From assembly GCA_033558025.1 (NCBI GenBank), contig JAUCEF010000017.1, forward strand, positions 1,488,001-1,552,000: 64,000 nucleotides of DNA. Direction: 5' to 3'. Origin of the DNA: Phytophthora sp. 'mugwort' (taxonomy: Eukaryota; Oomycota; Peronosporomycetes; Peronosporales; Peronosporaceae). The notes beneath the pieces were generated by a model. That model searched no databases. It worked only from the letters and a program-made list of their open reading frames with translations, and was not told the origin of the DNA. The position numbers and the translations under genes were made by a program. Positions within the stretch are counted from its first letter, which is position 1. Each line of letters begins with the position of its first letter. Below are positions 20,023 through 30,835 of this stretch, piece after piece.

Positions 20023-20136
20023 TTCCCATGCCATCTTCTGCTTTCGTTGTTTCCGTACACTGAAAGTGAGACTCGAATCGTACCGTCTTGTAGGCATCCA
20101 TCTTGAGTCAATGTTCATCCCGTACACGCTGCAACA
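20023..20136 (-). pseudogene. Partial copy of internal DNALI1 coding sequence
   Basis: About 114 bp that match DNALI1 at 20467-20578 in direct orientation (tcccatgccatcttctgct, then gaaagtgagactcgaatcgta, then gttcatcccgtacacgc), with scattered substitutions and small deletions. In the gene this part encodes the region around RDELRLTTDAYKTLYDSS. It directly abuts the DNALI1 3' UTR, so it is a short tandem duplication now decaying behind its parent. Confidence 0.8.
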
Positions 20137-20226
20137 GGTGCTAGACAACGAACTTTTGCTCCCAGATCTCACGTTTTGTTGTTGTTTTACCCTGCTTGGT
20201 GCTCTTAGGCACAGTACAGGTTCTGC

Positions 20227-21112
20227 TCACTTGGTGACAGTTGCAGATACACCAGTAGTGCCACCTCCAGCAGACTTGAGGAAGGCGTCGAGATGTTGGC
20301 CTTGGTACTTAAGGAAGTCCAGTTCCTCCTTGAACTTCTTCTCTTGCAAAGCTTTGCGTTCAGCTGCTCGTTTCTCAATAACTTCGAGTTTGTTGGTCAG
20401 CTCGGCCACTTTGCTCTCGCTCTCGTCCTTGTTACGCTGACGACTGGCAATCTGGTCGTCGAGATCTCCCATGCCATCTTCTGCTTGTAGTTGCTTCCGT
20501 ACACCGAAAGTGAGACTCGAATCGTACAACGTCTTGTAAGCATCCGTCGTGAGTCGAAGTTCATCCCGTACACGCAACAACAACAATCCTCTCTCAGGAC
20601 AGTTAAGTGTCACCTCACGGATCAGTTCATCGAAGGCTTGTGAGTACAAATCCTCTCGAACAGGGCAAATGCCGCTCTCGCGAGCCTGTCGCAGCAGCAA
20701 CTTGGCATCCAGAGCTTCCTGCAGTTTCAACACGTCGAACCGAGTCGAGGGCACGCTCGACGCGTACCGAAGCCAGAAGCCCGAAGTTTCCTCCGACCAC
20801 ATCCTGCGAGTACGTAGAAAAACCGAGTGGATTAACAGATCTACGTCATTTGTGGCGATAGAGTAATGAGAGAGCATACTGAGGTGGTAGAATGGCGTTT
20901 AGGATATCTTCGACCCTTGCAACACCATCGGAACCTTTATTGCTGGCTGTTGATCCAACCGATTCAGCTGCTGCTGCCACGACAGTCGCTGCAGTGATTG
21001 AGTTCGAGAATGATCCAGCGTTTGCAACTTTCTTGGGTGGGTCGAGCGTCTCGCCTGTGAAGATTGGCTCGCCATACTGCACAAGCGATTCAGGAGGAGT
21101 CGGCGTCGACAT
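20227..21112 (-). CDS. DNALI1: Axonemal dynein light intermediate chain (p28)
   Basis: Exons 21112-20880 and 20803-20227 flank a 76-bp intron (GTATGC...CTCGCAG, phase 2), giving 269 residues. The first exon begins MSTPTPPESLVQYGEP and ends EDILNAILPP, both typical of the p28 family. The second carries the diagnostic block REDLYSQAFDELIREVTLNC then PERGLLLLRVRDELR and TFGVRKQLQAE, followed by a C-terminal coiled coil. The protein belongs to single-headed inner-arm dyneins with actin and centrin and is needed for flagellar waveform. The open frame extends past 21112 but only to a TTG, so the ATG at 21112 is chosen. Two decayed partial copies of the gene are in this window, at 588-733 and 20023-20136. 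Confidence 0.94.
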
Positions 21113-21275
21113 CGTGGGCCAGAAAGAAAAAGACAAAGAATAAACTTAAATTAATGCTTTCGACTCGAGGAAAAATTCTGCGACGGCGTCGCAACCGTCG
21201 CGTCCGTTCAGGACCGGACTATCAAGACTCAAAATGCGGGTCAAGGGTAGTTTATTAGCATGCAACCTTTCGTTC

Positions 21276-22266
21276 CTAGTGACGTTGGTTTGATCTGGCA
21301 GCGACGAGTTCGTGTTTCTCCTGGCGCTTGCGCTCCGCTAACTCTTTCGATAGCTGCTCTGGATTCTTGTAATTGTTCGTACCTCCGACCTTTTGTCGCC
21401 AATTCTCGCTGTTGATTAACCGTGCTGCTTCTAGTGCTACAAACTGCATCGAGCACAAGATCGGATTAGTTAGCACCAGTCAATTAAAGGCTTGCATACA
21501 CATCGGTGCGATGGAGGCTGACGTACGTGCTCCTTGCGAACATTCTTTGCCAGCTCGACCGACTGATTCCAAGGCGTAGCATCACGCAAGTCTGGATGGT
21601 TGGGCAGCTCCTCCGTGCACTTGGAGATGCCCTGCATCCAATATATATGTTCTGAAATAAGTCCTCAGGACTCGGAATGTATCGCAATAGGTGACAAACG
21701 TACTTTCATCACGCGCTCGTCCCCGAACGCTTCACCGACATACTCGTTCTGGAGAGCTACTTCCAGGATCCCTGCGTTAAAGCGGTTTGATTTCGGTTTA
21801 AGTGTCGGGTTCTTCTTTGGTAGTTTCTCGGCACGGTAGTTGTACGCGAACATGTGCGCACGATTCCGCTGCCATCAAATACACCGATTAACTTCACGGA
21901 CAGGTCGAAATTATTAAGCAACAATAGAGTTCAGAGCACCTCAGCGTTGACGTTAGTGCGCTTGTAGCACTTGCCGGTCATCTGCATATTGTCCCAGTTG
22001 GAATTGGATTGCTCCCATTGGGGTTTCTCGGATGACAAAATACGCGAGCGAAGCATTTCCACGACCTCCAGCTTCGCTATCGCCTTGTCAGGAGCAGTGT
22101 CACCTGGATAAAACACCCGCTCCTCAAAGGAATAGTTGATCGGTGCATCTTTGCCACCAATGCGCTTCTTCGCGTGTCTAAAGTTCGCCACTGGAGTGTC
22201 CGCTGCGCTTCCAGCCGTGAATGAAGAGACAGCCGGGCTTTTCCCGCTATTCGCAGACGACTTCAT
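21276..22266 (-). CDS. Unidentified conserved-looking 254-residue protein
   Basis: Four exons, 22266-21940, 21868-21704, 21631-21527 and 21443-21276, join in phase 0 to 254 residues. After a Ser/Ala-rich N-terminus comes INYSFEERVFYPGDTAPDKA, a helix (LEVVEMLRSRIL), then aromatic-rich stretches (HMFAYNYRAEK and NRFNAGILEV) and a charged C-terminal helix (LSKELAERKRQEKHEL). The order reads like a small structural protein rather than an enzyme. An acceptor 20 bp upstream of exon 3 would break the frame, so the downstream one is used. It sits between DNALI1 and taxilin on the same strand. I do not know the family. Confidence 0.7.
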
Positions 22267-22514
22267 TATCGCCGCACTATCGACTTACCTCCGCTCGACT
22301 CCTTTGGTACAGGAAAGTTTGGTCATACCAAGCACCAGCGTCGTCAAAAATATATATCACCCAAGAGGCCGTCATATACAGAAATCTATTACCGTCAACA
22401 AAGTCGGGATCAATCCGCTATTTTGGTGATGAGTGCACCAAAGTGAACTGTTGCTGTAGCGGAGATATGATCCTAACATCTCAAGTTGATTCGATTTGCA
22501 GCAGCAGTAGCCGT

Positions 22515-24171
22515 TTAAACTTGCTGGGCCTGTCGATTACTATTGCGCTCAGCTTGAAGGTGGCGACACAGACTCTCTAGCTTTTTTACCTTTTCTTGCA
22601 GCTTCAAGGTCTCCTCAGTAGATGCTACCTTCTCTTGAATAGAAGCAATCGCACCGCTGTCGTACTCGGCGCACTTCTTTCTGAGCGCAACGTTCTCGTT
22701 CTCTAGCTTCTTGGTCGTCTTCGCCATCTTATCCATTTCTTTACGGAAGGTTGTAAACATCTGATTGCTTTTCGTCAGAGTTTCCTGCACCACGTCGAAC
22801 TTCTCAGAGTACGAGTTGAGCTGCGCTTGGAGCTGAACTTCACGACCCGAAAACTCCCTCGCCTTGTCGAGGGAGAGTTTCGCTTTCTCAGCCTCGCGTG
22901 AGGAAAGCTCTACCTGGTGTTGCAGTTTCGTTTCCGCAAGTTGGACAGTCAGATCCTTGGCTTCTAGCTGCAGCTGGAAGTGTTCTTCGAGCGCCGTGTA
23001 CTTCTCGAGGAATGTCGTCAGCTTCTGCTGAAGGCTGTGGATTCAGGGTAGGCAATACATAAATAAGTTGGGCTTTTCAGTGTCTTTTGCAAGCTGTGGG
23101 TCGGCCCACGCCGTACCTTTCGTTCTCTTTCAACGAGGCAACGTAGTCCTGGCCCTGCTTCTCCATTTTGGCACTCACTTCTTCAATCGTCTTCTGAAAC
23201 TGTGCTGACAGTTCGCGTCTGTCAGCACACACGTGGAAGCACTTATGTCAACACCCCCAAGTCCAACAAATAATTCCTCAAAAGGCCACCAAAACTCTAT
23301 TCGCAAAGCGTACCTCTTCTGGTCTTCTTCGTCAGCGATACGACGGCTCTCACTCTGCAGGAATCACCAAAAGCTTAGCACGAAACCAAAACTGCATCTA
23401 AATTGCTTCAAAAACTTACGACGATGAGCTTGTTTTGCTTCTGCAGCTCGCGACAGAGCTGCTCCAGCTTGATCTTCGACATGTTGGTCTTGCCCAGCTC
23501 CGTACTCACTAGATCAAGCACACGCGCTCGTAAGCAAAGGGAACGAAACTCACCACCAGAAAATCAGAACACACCCACCTGCATTCTTGCGTTGCTTGAG
23601 CAGGACGCACTTGGAGTTCAGCTCGCTGACCTTCTTCTGCATGAGCTCCAGCTGCTCGCTCTATTATGATTAACCCACGCCGTCAGTCTCAACCTCCACC
23701 TGCCAGCACCCCCCTCTAGTCATATTTTCCTACCGCCTGGTTAATGATGCAGACGAGCTCTGCAACCTTCTCCTCAGCGGGCATCGCCTCGCTTTGCTTC
23801 AATGCATCTGCCTTGTCCTTGAGCTGCGTTGACAGTGTCTCGTCCTGGTAGATACCCGACAGGTCGATGGGCGCCTCGAGGTTCTCTTCACCGCCCACTT
23901 CAATTTCTGCGATTTTTCCCGCCAGCAGCTCCCGCAGTGCGTCCTCACGGTTGGCCTTGGCGTTGCGTTTGGAGTGCACGTGGTGACGGCCGGGTGACGC
24001 CGCTGACGACGGTGAGCGCTTAAGCTCCGCGCCCTTGCTGGAGCTCCCAGTATCACCCTTGCTGCCTCGCTTGCTCTTGTGCTTGTGCTTGAGGCTCTTG
24101 TTCTGACGGCCCAGCTGCTTGAGCTCCAGGCTCGGGGCCTCCATGCTGCTGCGCGCCTGCTCGTCCGACAT
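22515..24171 (-). CDS. Taxilin family protein
   Basis: Six exons (24171-23734, 23660-23579, 23508-23420, 23354-23314, 23218-23117, 23034-22515) give 423 residues with all phases consistent. The N-terminus is Ser/Lys/His-rich and disordered. From about residue 145 it is one long coiled coil with the taxilin signatures KIKLEQLCRELQKQNKLIV, FQKTIEEVSAKME and, near the end, KSNQMFTTFRKEMDKMAK and KKLESLCRHLQAERN. Taxilins bind syntaxins and act in vesicle traffic and at microtubule organising centres. Length is at the short end of the family. Introns are 54-98 bp, each with GT-AG ends. Confidence 0.92.
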
Positions 24172-24340
24172 CTTGTGTTTGCACCAAGCGCAATTAAGGA
24201 CCCCTTCATTGACCAATCATGACAGCCCACAATATAACAGTACATGTGCTCTAAGGATTGGCCGTGGGCGTTTAGCTTGTACTACAGTACAGTATAGTGA
24301 CCTTATAAGTACAGGTATACCGGTACATAAGCGACAAAGC

Positions 24341-25225
24341 CTAGACGACAAGCTTAAGCACGTCGAGAACTGTGGTCAGGTTTCCAGCGAGCGCAGATAC
24401 TTCAACGTAGGCGACACCATGCTCACTACACCACGAGCGAGCAGCGTCTCGCTCCTGCTCAGAGTCTTGGTTAATGCAGTCGCTCTTATTGCCGACCATC
24501 ACAGTTGGCAGCGACTGTGATGACTGGGTCTCGACAGTCTCGGCCACAGCGATTTCTCGACGGGCGACGTCCAGGTACGCGGGCAGCTGTCGCCATGAAG
24601 CTGGTAACTGCAGGCTGAAGACCAGCACAACGGCTTGGGCGCCGCGAAAATAACGCGCGAAGATATTCGGTCCGGCAAAGCTCTGCGGTGGCACGTCCCA
24701 TAACTGCAGACACCAGTTCATTAACATCAACAATTAGCGTCCGTCTTAGCACTGCTAGGCTAGCACAATGCAAACATGGCACAAACACACTTCAAAAACA
24801 ACTGCTTCGTGTCCCTCCAGTCGAAGCAGCTTGGCACCAATGCTGGCTACCGCGGCAATGCACCATTGACGGGTTGTTATTAGCCCTAAATGCTGTACAC
24901 TACTCACGCATCCGCCAGTTGATTTACACACGCCCGCCTCGCTTACGCACCCGTGGTGGACGGCGCGTAGTCGCCGTTGAGCGAGACCCCCATCCAGCGC
25001 CTGAACAGCGTTGTCTTGCCCGCGGCTGCCTCACCGAGCACGACCACCTTGATCTTGTCCACGGACGGCGAATCCGAGCCTGTATCTTGTACTACAGGCG
25101 CGTGCCTCCGCCGGCTGGACGCTGGTGCAGCAGCAGCACATCATTAATCCGTGCAACTTGAAGGTAGCACAACCGCCCAAGTTAAACAGGCAAGACCCCC
25201 CCCCACACACACCTTGAACGCCCAT
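24341..25225 (-). CDS. Atypical Rab-like small GTPase
   Basis: Exons 25225-25213, 25121-24951, 24846-24791 and 24703-24341 give 200 residues. G1 is intact (GEAAAGKT, residues about 33-40), as is G4 (NKSD). G5 reads VSAL. The G3 box is unusual: LWDVPPQS instead of WDTAGQE, so the invariant Gly of DxxG is Pro while the following Gln remains. The C-terminus (LDVLKLVV) has no prenylation cysteine. The 13-base first exon supplies MGVQ and splicing gives MGVQASSRRRH, which fits an N-myristoylation signal (Gly2, Ser6) followed by basic residues, as in plant ARA6-type Rabs. The first exon is inferred; without it no ATG precedes G1 in frame. Confidence 0.8.
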
Positions 25226-25581
25226 GTACGCTGCGTCGCTGCGGAAAGGTGTAAGCGTTGCCGCCTTCGGACAAAAAGCTCTATATTGTTATTCTGAGCA
25301 GGATATACACCTTCTTGTTAGAATATGTAACCTTTTTACAATTGAAACTATGCACAGTTTCCCTCGAGTTAGAATCTACTGTGCTACCAAATGAGCGCAG
25401 TACATGTACAGTACGCACATAAACTGTAATACAAGTATTACTGTTCCTCTTGGATACAATTTCTTGCCCACGTCGCATATTTAGGTGCGCTTGGTCCGCC
25501 GTCGGATAAGGCGGAAAATGGTGCGCGATATGCGCGTTCAGAATGCCACAAGACTCGCGCCCAAGCGCTGTATACTCAGTG

Positions 25582-25597
25582 CGTCACTCTGCAATTT
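25582..25597 (+). promoter_or_regulatory. Oomycete-type core promoter (Inr plus flanking motif)
   Basis: The sequence cgtcactctgcaattt resembles the oomycete core promoter, an initiator of the type YCAYTYY followed by CAWTTT. It lies 74 bp upstream of the ZIP start codon, where such elements normally sit. Confidence 0.5.
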
Positions 25598-25670
25598 CCT
25601 CCCCTCCCCCACATAAGGCGCCGCCGACTGGTTACTCGAAGCTCAGCGTTTTGCACTTACTGGACAAGCG

Positions 25671-26732
25671 ATGGACCCTGTGGACGAATTCAAGCTGTCC
25701 GCGGCAATCTTCATCTGGGCGCTGGCACTCGTGGGCGGCATCGCGCCGCTGCTGAGCAGCCAGCGCGTGAGCAAGCGCGCCAGCAGCGTGCTCAACATGG
25801 TGGCGGCCGGCATCTTCCTCGCCAGCTCGTGTATGCATCTACTGCCGGACGCGCAGAATAACACGGCGCTCACCGAGTGGGGCTGCGAGCACACAGCCGA
25901 GGTCTTCCTCGCCGTGCGCACGCGTTACGACGGCGACAACAAGCGCTGCTTCAAGTGGGCCAACTTCTTCTACGGCTGTGGCTTCCTCATGGTGCTGCTC
26001 ATTGAGGTGGTCGCGCACACGCTTCAACGCCACTACAACAAGGTGCATGAACACGGCCATTCTCATGGCACAGAACAAGAGCGCGACGCGTTGCTCGCAA
26101 TCGAAGTCCCTCGTGCCGCCGAGGTGGAAAACCTGGTAAAGATGAATGATCACTCACACGGCCACGCTCATGGTCACTCGCACGATCACCTGGAAACCGG
26201 AGACTACGGCACCCAAGGGCCGAGCACGGAACTCGCTGTTCACGCCGAAGCTGGAAAGGAAGAACCGCACTCGCACATTCACGGAATCGTCAAAGGCAAT
26301 CCCATCCTGGCGCTTGTCGTGTTTATCGCACTGTCTTTCCACTCCGTGATGGAGGGCATGGGCATGGGAGCATCGAGCAGCCCGGCCTGGGATATCCTCG
26401 TCGCCATCCTGGCTCACAAGTCGCTGGCGGCGTTCGCGCTCGCGCTCGAGTTCCTACACCACAATGTCCCACGGAAGCAGCTCCTGTCCTCCGTTGCGGT
26501 CTTCTCGCTCATGACACCCACGGGAATCCTATTTGGTCGACTGCTGGTGGATGCCAACCACCCGACGCCTGCAGCCGGTGTATGTGCTGCGTTTGCCGGC
26601 GGCACCTTCCTGTTCGTTGCCATCATGGAGATTATCCCACAGGAGCTGCAGGATCCGCGCTACCAGCTTGAAAAGTGTACTGCTCTGCTTGCTGGCTACG
26701 GCGCCATGGGCGTGCTCTCTCTGTGGACGTAA
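25671..26732 (+). CDS. ZIP-family zinc/iron transporter
   Basis: Intronless, 353 residues from the ATG at 25671. Eight membrane segments are visible: TM1 about 10-28, TM2 42-63 (ending SSCMHLLPD), TM3 100-120, then a long cytosolic loop with two His-rich runs (HEHGHSHG and HSHGHAHGHSHDH) likely to bind zinc. TM4 carries the family metal-site motif HSVMEGMGMG and TM5 carries HKSLAAFALALE. TM6-TM8 follow, with FVAIMEIIPQEL in TM7. ZIP proteins move divalent cations into the cytosol from outside or from organelles. The gene is divergent from the Rab-like gene 446 bp away. No other metal gene is adjacent. Confidence 0.95.
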   Translation: MDPVDEFKLSAAIFIWALALVGGIAPLLSSQRVSKRASSVLNMVAAGIFLASSCMHLLPDAQNNTALTEWGCEHTAEVFLAVRTRYDGDNKRCFKWANFFYGCGFLMVLLIEVVAHTLQRHYNKVHEHGHSHGTEQERDALLAIEVPRAAEVENLVKMNDHSHGHAHGHSHDHLETGDYGTQGPSTELAVHAEAGKEEPHSHIHGIVKGNPILALVVFIALSFHSVMEGMGMGASSSPAWDILVAILAHKSLAAFALALEFLHHNVPRKQLLSSVAVFSLMTPTGILFGRLLVDANHPTPAAGVCAAFAGGTFLFVAIMEIIPQELQDPRYQLEKCTALLAGYGAMGVLSLWT

Positions 26733-26882
26733 AATCACTTTTGAACTTATGTATTCTCGAAGATAACAAGCTTCGATCGTTAGGCATTCAATAGTCCGTA
26801 AAGCGATTCGCCTTGTGCGAACGTCAATTCAGAATTTGCTGATTTGTTAATAAGAGAAGTTAATGAGAGAAAAGGAAACGTA

Positions 26883-28385
26883 TAGTCCGCGCCTTTAATA
26901 TTTACGCACCCCCACAACGCTCCAAATGTAGTGAGGAGTCCAGTATGGATCCACCTCCTTAGTGTTTATGAAGGCACGGACGCTTGAACACGTTGCCTGT
27001 GCCGCCGGTCGCGTAGACGTCCGCCAACAAGAGAAATTTCAGGTTTTGTGTTATGGTACCGTAGCAAAAGTATTTACGCAGTTCGGTCATTTTTTTCGTA
27101 ATATATGCGAAGGATTACGAATTAATGGTAATAAATGCTAAAAACGAACGGACCTTGTAGCGCGCGTTCTAACGCCATTTTCCCCGCCGCTCAACGATCG
27201 ATCGAAGATGGGCCGCGCGCGCGAGCTCGCCGCCGACCAGTGCGAGACGGTTATCAAGCTCAAAGTTGAGAAAGCAAGCAACAGAGCCATCGCGCGAGAG
27301 ATCGGGTGTTCAGAAGGAGCCGTGCGCTACTTTCTTAACCAACCATAGCTGTCAAAGCGGAAGAAACGGCCAGGAAATCCACGAAACTCAGCCAGAGGGC
27401 GGCTATATGTTTTTTCGGCTCGCTACTGTGAAGAACGGCTCCGCCAGGCAGATTTCTAAGTCTTTGGCTGTGAAGGTATGCAAGTCTACTATCGTACGCG
27501 CTTTCGGCGCAACATCTGGGCCAAGTTTGCTAAGCGCACCAGCGCTCAAGCCCCATCACAAGAAAGCACGATGCGAGTTAGCCGACATTGGAGCGAGCGG
27601 CGTCGCTTCAGGCGCCGCGTCGTCTTTAGAAGCTCAACCTGGACGGGCTTGATGGCTATCGCTATTTCTGGCGCGATCTCCTTCAGGCCCCCAATACTTC
27701 TCGCGCCGGGTGTGCAGTGGAGGCAGTGTGATGGGGTGGGCAGGGGTGAGCTGGTACGGTAAAATCACACTAGTGATTCTCAAGGGGAGACAAAATGCTT
27801 TCGCTTACACCAACACGCTATGCTCAGCGCTCCTACCGTTCGTCGCAGACTTTCCGGAAGAGTACCCCTAGTTTCAGCATGATAACGCCTCTATTCATGC
27901 TGCCAGATTCACTAAAACGTTTCTTCAAGATCAGGAGCTACCCCACGCTTGATTGTCCAGCTAAAAGCCCAGATCTCAACATCATTGAGAACATTTTGGG
28001 CGTTCTGGGGCGACGCGCGTACGCGAATGGCGGCCAATTCGAGACTATGGCCGAGCTGACGGCGACTTTCAGGACCGAGTGGGAGAGACCGGCATTAAAT
28101 ACATCAGAAAGCTGGTGAAGAGCGTCCCTAGGCGCCTTAGAATGCTGTTGCGAGCTAAGGGCAGCCCGATACCGCAGTATTAGTCGTAGCTGACCGAAAA
28201 TTTCATGCGTAAATACTTTTGCATCTCATCGAATTTGAGCAAGTCTTTGTATCCTGGCAACTACCTCACTTTTTAATAGTTTGAAAATGCTACCCTAAAT
28301 ACGCAAACCTTGTTCCTATTTTTGGAACGGAAGAGACGGGTTATCAGATTGGGGGTATGTGCGTAAATATTAAAGGCGCGGACTG
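26883..28385 (+). mobile_element. Tc1/mariner-type transposon with IR/DR ends
   Basis: Outer inverted repeats of 27 bp with one mismatch lie at 26883-26909 and 28359-28385 (agtccgcgcctttaatattt then acgcac), flanked by TA on both sides (26881-26882, 28386-28387). Perfect 17-bp inner inverted repeats lie at 27064-27080 and 28206-28222 (gcaaaagtatttacgca) and share tttacgca with the outer repeats, as in IR/DR-type elements. The element is 1503 bp and contains a recognisable but broken transposase. Confidence 0.9.
27208..28183 (+). pseudogene. Broken mariner-like transposase
   Basis: The ATG at 27208 begins MGRARELAADQCETVIKLK and an HTH (NRAIAREIGCSEGAVRYFL), stopped by TAG after about 46 codons. 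Later frames read a YRYFWRDL region, then FQHDNA-like and CPAKSPDLNIIENI at the second and third catalytic sites. The end LLRAKGSPIPQY stops at 28181-28183. Several frame changes, but little overall decay, suggest fairly recent inactivation. Confidence 0.82.
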
Positions 28386-28387
28386 TA

Positions 28388-28565
28388 CTGAAGCAACACT
28401 TTTTTGGAAGTGGATAAAGTCACAAAATGAGTGTGCGTAAGAAATGCGTAAAATAAAAAACGTGTTGAAATAAAAACCCGACAAATCAGCTAGCAGCAAA
28501 AGTCAGAAAAAAAACCTCCGCCCCCATTCCTCCCATTTCTTTTCGAAACAGGTTCGAAAACTAGC
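28388..28565. other. AT-rich spacer
   Basis: AT- and A-rich sequence between the mariner element and the MULE relic; possibly the MULE's 5' flank. No coding signal seen. Confidence 0.3.
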
Positions 28566-30716
28566 ATGGCGAGCATCGCGTCGTCTTCCGAGTCCGACAA
28601 CTGAAACCCAATCGCCGGAGGAACACATCCCTGCTTCGTTCGCTGCTCTCATCTGCGCTCCGCGTATGAAGGATGAGAAGTTTGACAGCTGGAAGGCGTT
28701 TTCCACGCATTTGTTTTTATGCGTATCAAAAGGAGACTCGCCAGATCTTCAAAATGCGAGCCTCGACCAGCTCGATCGCTAGGAACGCAGATCTCAAACA
28801 GCATGGCAAGTCCACCCCTCAAACCGTGATTCTTGAATCGTTCGACAAGCACTACCCGGAAACTGATATGTACACACAGTTGGACGCGACCCAGTCGGTG
28901 GTAGGGCAAGCGGTCCAACTAGTTCGTGAATCGACAGGATGCGAAGCGTGGATGGCGGCAATGGTGGTGGGATGCTTCTAGGGGCTTTTACGTAAAGTTT
29001 ACACACCAAGCACAACACGCGCTGGATTCGGGAGCGTATGGGAACCATCCCTCCAACCGTCGTGTTGAAGACGAAGACGTGATTGACTTTGCGGATAAGC
29101 TCCAAGCTGCCGGAGCTGAGAAGAAGTTGATATTGCAGTTTCTGAGGAAGAGGACAGGTACTTAACCCGCCTTGGTGTTACTTTGTTAGCTGAGCTTCTA
29201 ATCTTTGCTCTATAGGCAAACTTGTTACTTCGCGCGGCGTGCACAATCTGGTTGCGAATCTGAAAGCGGCTCGACGCGGATCTAGAACTGTCGAATCAAG
29301 ACTGGAAGCAGGACTCAGCGATTTCTCCTCTCGAAAGGGTAACACAGCGACGATCTACGTACCCAATGACAAGTTGGCGCAGACAATTACATTCCAGACC
29401 CACCGAACGCGGCGCTTCTTTGAAGCCTTCCTCCGAGTGCTGAAGGTGGATGCTACGCACAACACGAACGCCGCTCGGTTCAAGTTCCTTAGCTTCATGA
29501 TTCATGACGTCTTTGGCCATGTACGTACTTCCTGTGTGTCTCTTGTAACCATACTGACTTTGAATGTGTCCATTTGTGTCTCCTATGTGTTTGTGTGCCT
29601 TTGTGTATTTTGTGACTATGTGCGCCTTGATAGGGTCAATGCGCCCAACATTCCCTCATGGAGAATGAGAGTGCCGATCGTTTGATAGATGCAGTTACCT
29701 CAAATCATTCAACCCAACATGGGATGAAGTTTGACTTATTATCGTCGACCAATAATTCGGGGAGATATCGCTGCTGCCGGCCGCCTTCCCAGCTGCGCGG
29801 ATTTTACTCTGTGTTCCATATGGTGAAATATCTTCGAAATGAAATAGCGAAGAGAGCATACAACATCAAGGATTGTGACAAAGTGGAGGATGCTGTGCCC
29901 ATGATGCTGAATGACGGAGACTGAATATGAGATCACTGGTAGATACCTGTACTATGTGGTGGACGGAAATAAAATTACACTCGAAGACGACATTCCCGAC
30001 GCTACGCACCCATTTCTCAAGTACTTCCACGAGAACTGACACAGTTATAGGGAGATGCGGAGTGGTTTTGGTCGCGTACGTCCCTCACTTGGGGAACACA
30101 ACGAACAACCTTTATGAGCTGTTACACAAGTTTTTATACGTGATCAGAGTAGTAAATCTCGTTCCGTCTTAATACCTAGTTTAGAGGTAGCATGGGGTCA
30201 TTTGAAGGACGTGTTGAAGCCTATGATGATGCTGGATGAGTGTGTTGGTACGCTCCAGTTCTTGCAATTTATAGCTGAGTTGGAGTACGCAAAGAAGATG
30301 ACGGATGTTGGATACATGCGCTATGCTGGAGCAGACGCCGAATTGCACAAGCTGTCAAAAGAGGTCAGCCAACATGCGTATGAATTGGTGGAGAAGAAGT
30401 ATCGCGTTGCCAACGATCACAACACGCAGTACACGACGCTCGAGATACAGCCGCATATGATCGAGATGGTATCAACGGTAGACACAAATCGCAAACATCA
30501 TCTTGATACTATGGTACGTACGTTGACATGCTAGTACTAGATGAATATTGCACGATCGCTAACCGTTAGTATCTATATCTGTATAGAGGTATCATTGTTC
30601 TGCATCTTTATGCGGACGGAACTGTTGCCTGTCGACATGCTATCTACTGGATCCTGCTTGCCGGCAAAAGCCCCATCCCGGTATTCACCCTCGTTGGAGC
30701 CTGTCGTGTCATCTGA
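28566..30716 (+). pseudogene. Degenerate MULE (Mutator-like) transposase with introns
   Basis: Scattered frames carry a MULE transposase of the oomycete FAR1-like type: an N-terminal DNA-binding part (QIFKMRASTSSIARNADLK), then GVHNLVANLKAARRG, then the catalytic start DKLAQTITFQTHRTRRFFEA with VDATHNTNAARFKFLSFMIH, and GQCAQHSLMENESAD. A SWIM-like CxC...CRHAIYW piece lies near 30600-30650. Two stretches behave as introns: 29158-29215 (GTACTT...TATAG) and 29521-29633 (GTACGT...GATAG), each restoring the reading. Many stops and shifts remain elsewhere. Terminal repeats were not identified. Confidence 0.7.
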
Positions 30717-30835
30717 ATCTGGTTGCTTCGTCATCGTACAGGTTCAGTGCATTGTTTTCACCACGCCTCTTCGCTTCGTCCGACATACCCGCAGCCTTCA
30801 CCTCCGTCACCACCTCTGTGGTTTAGCGGAATCGG

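Noticed and set aside
22515..22793. Stand-alone 92-codon coiled-coil gene
   Set aside because: It is the last part of taxilin; five upstream exons join it in frame.
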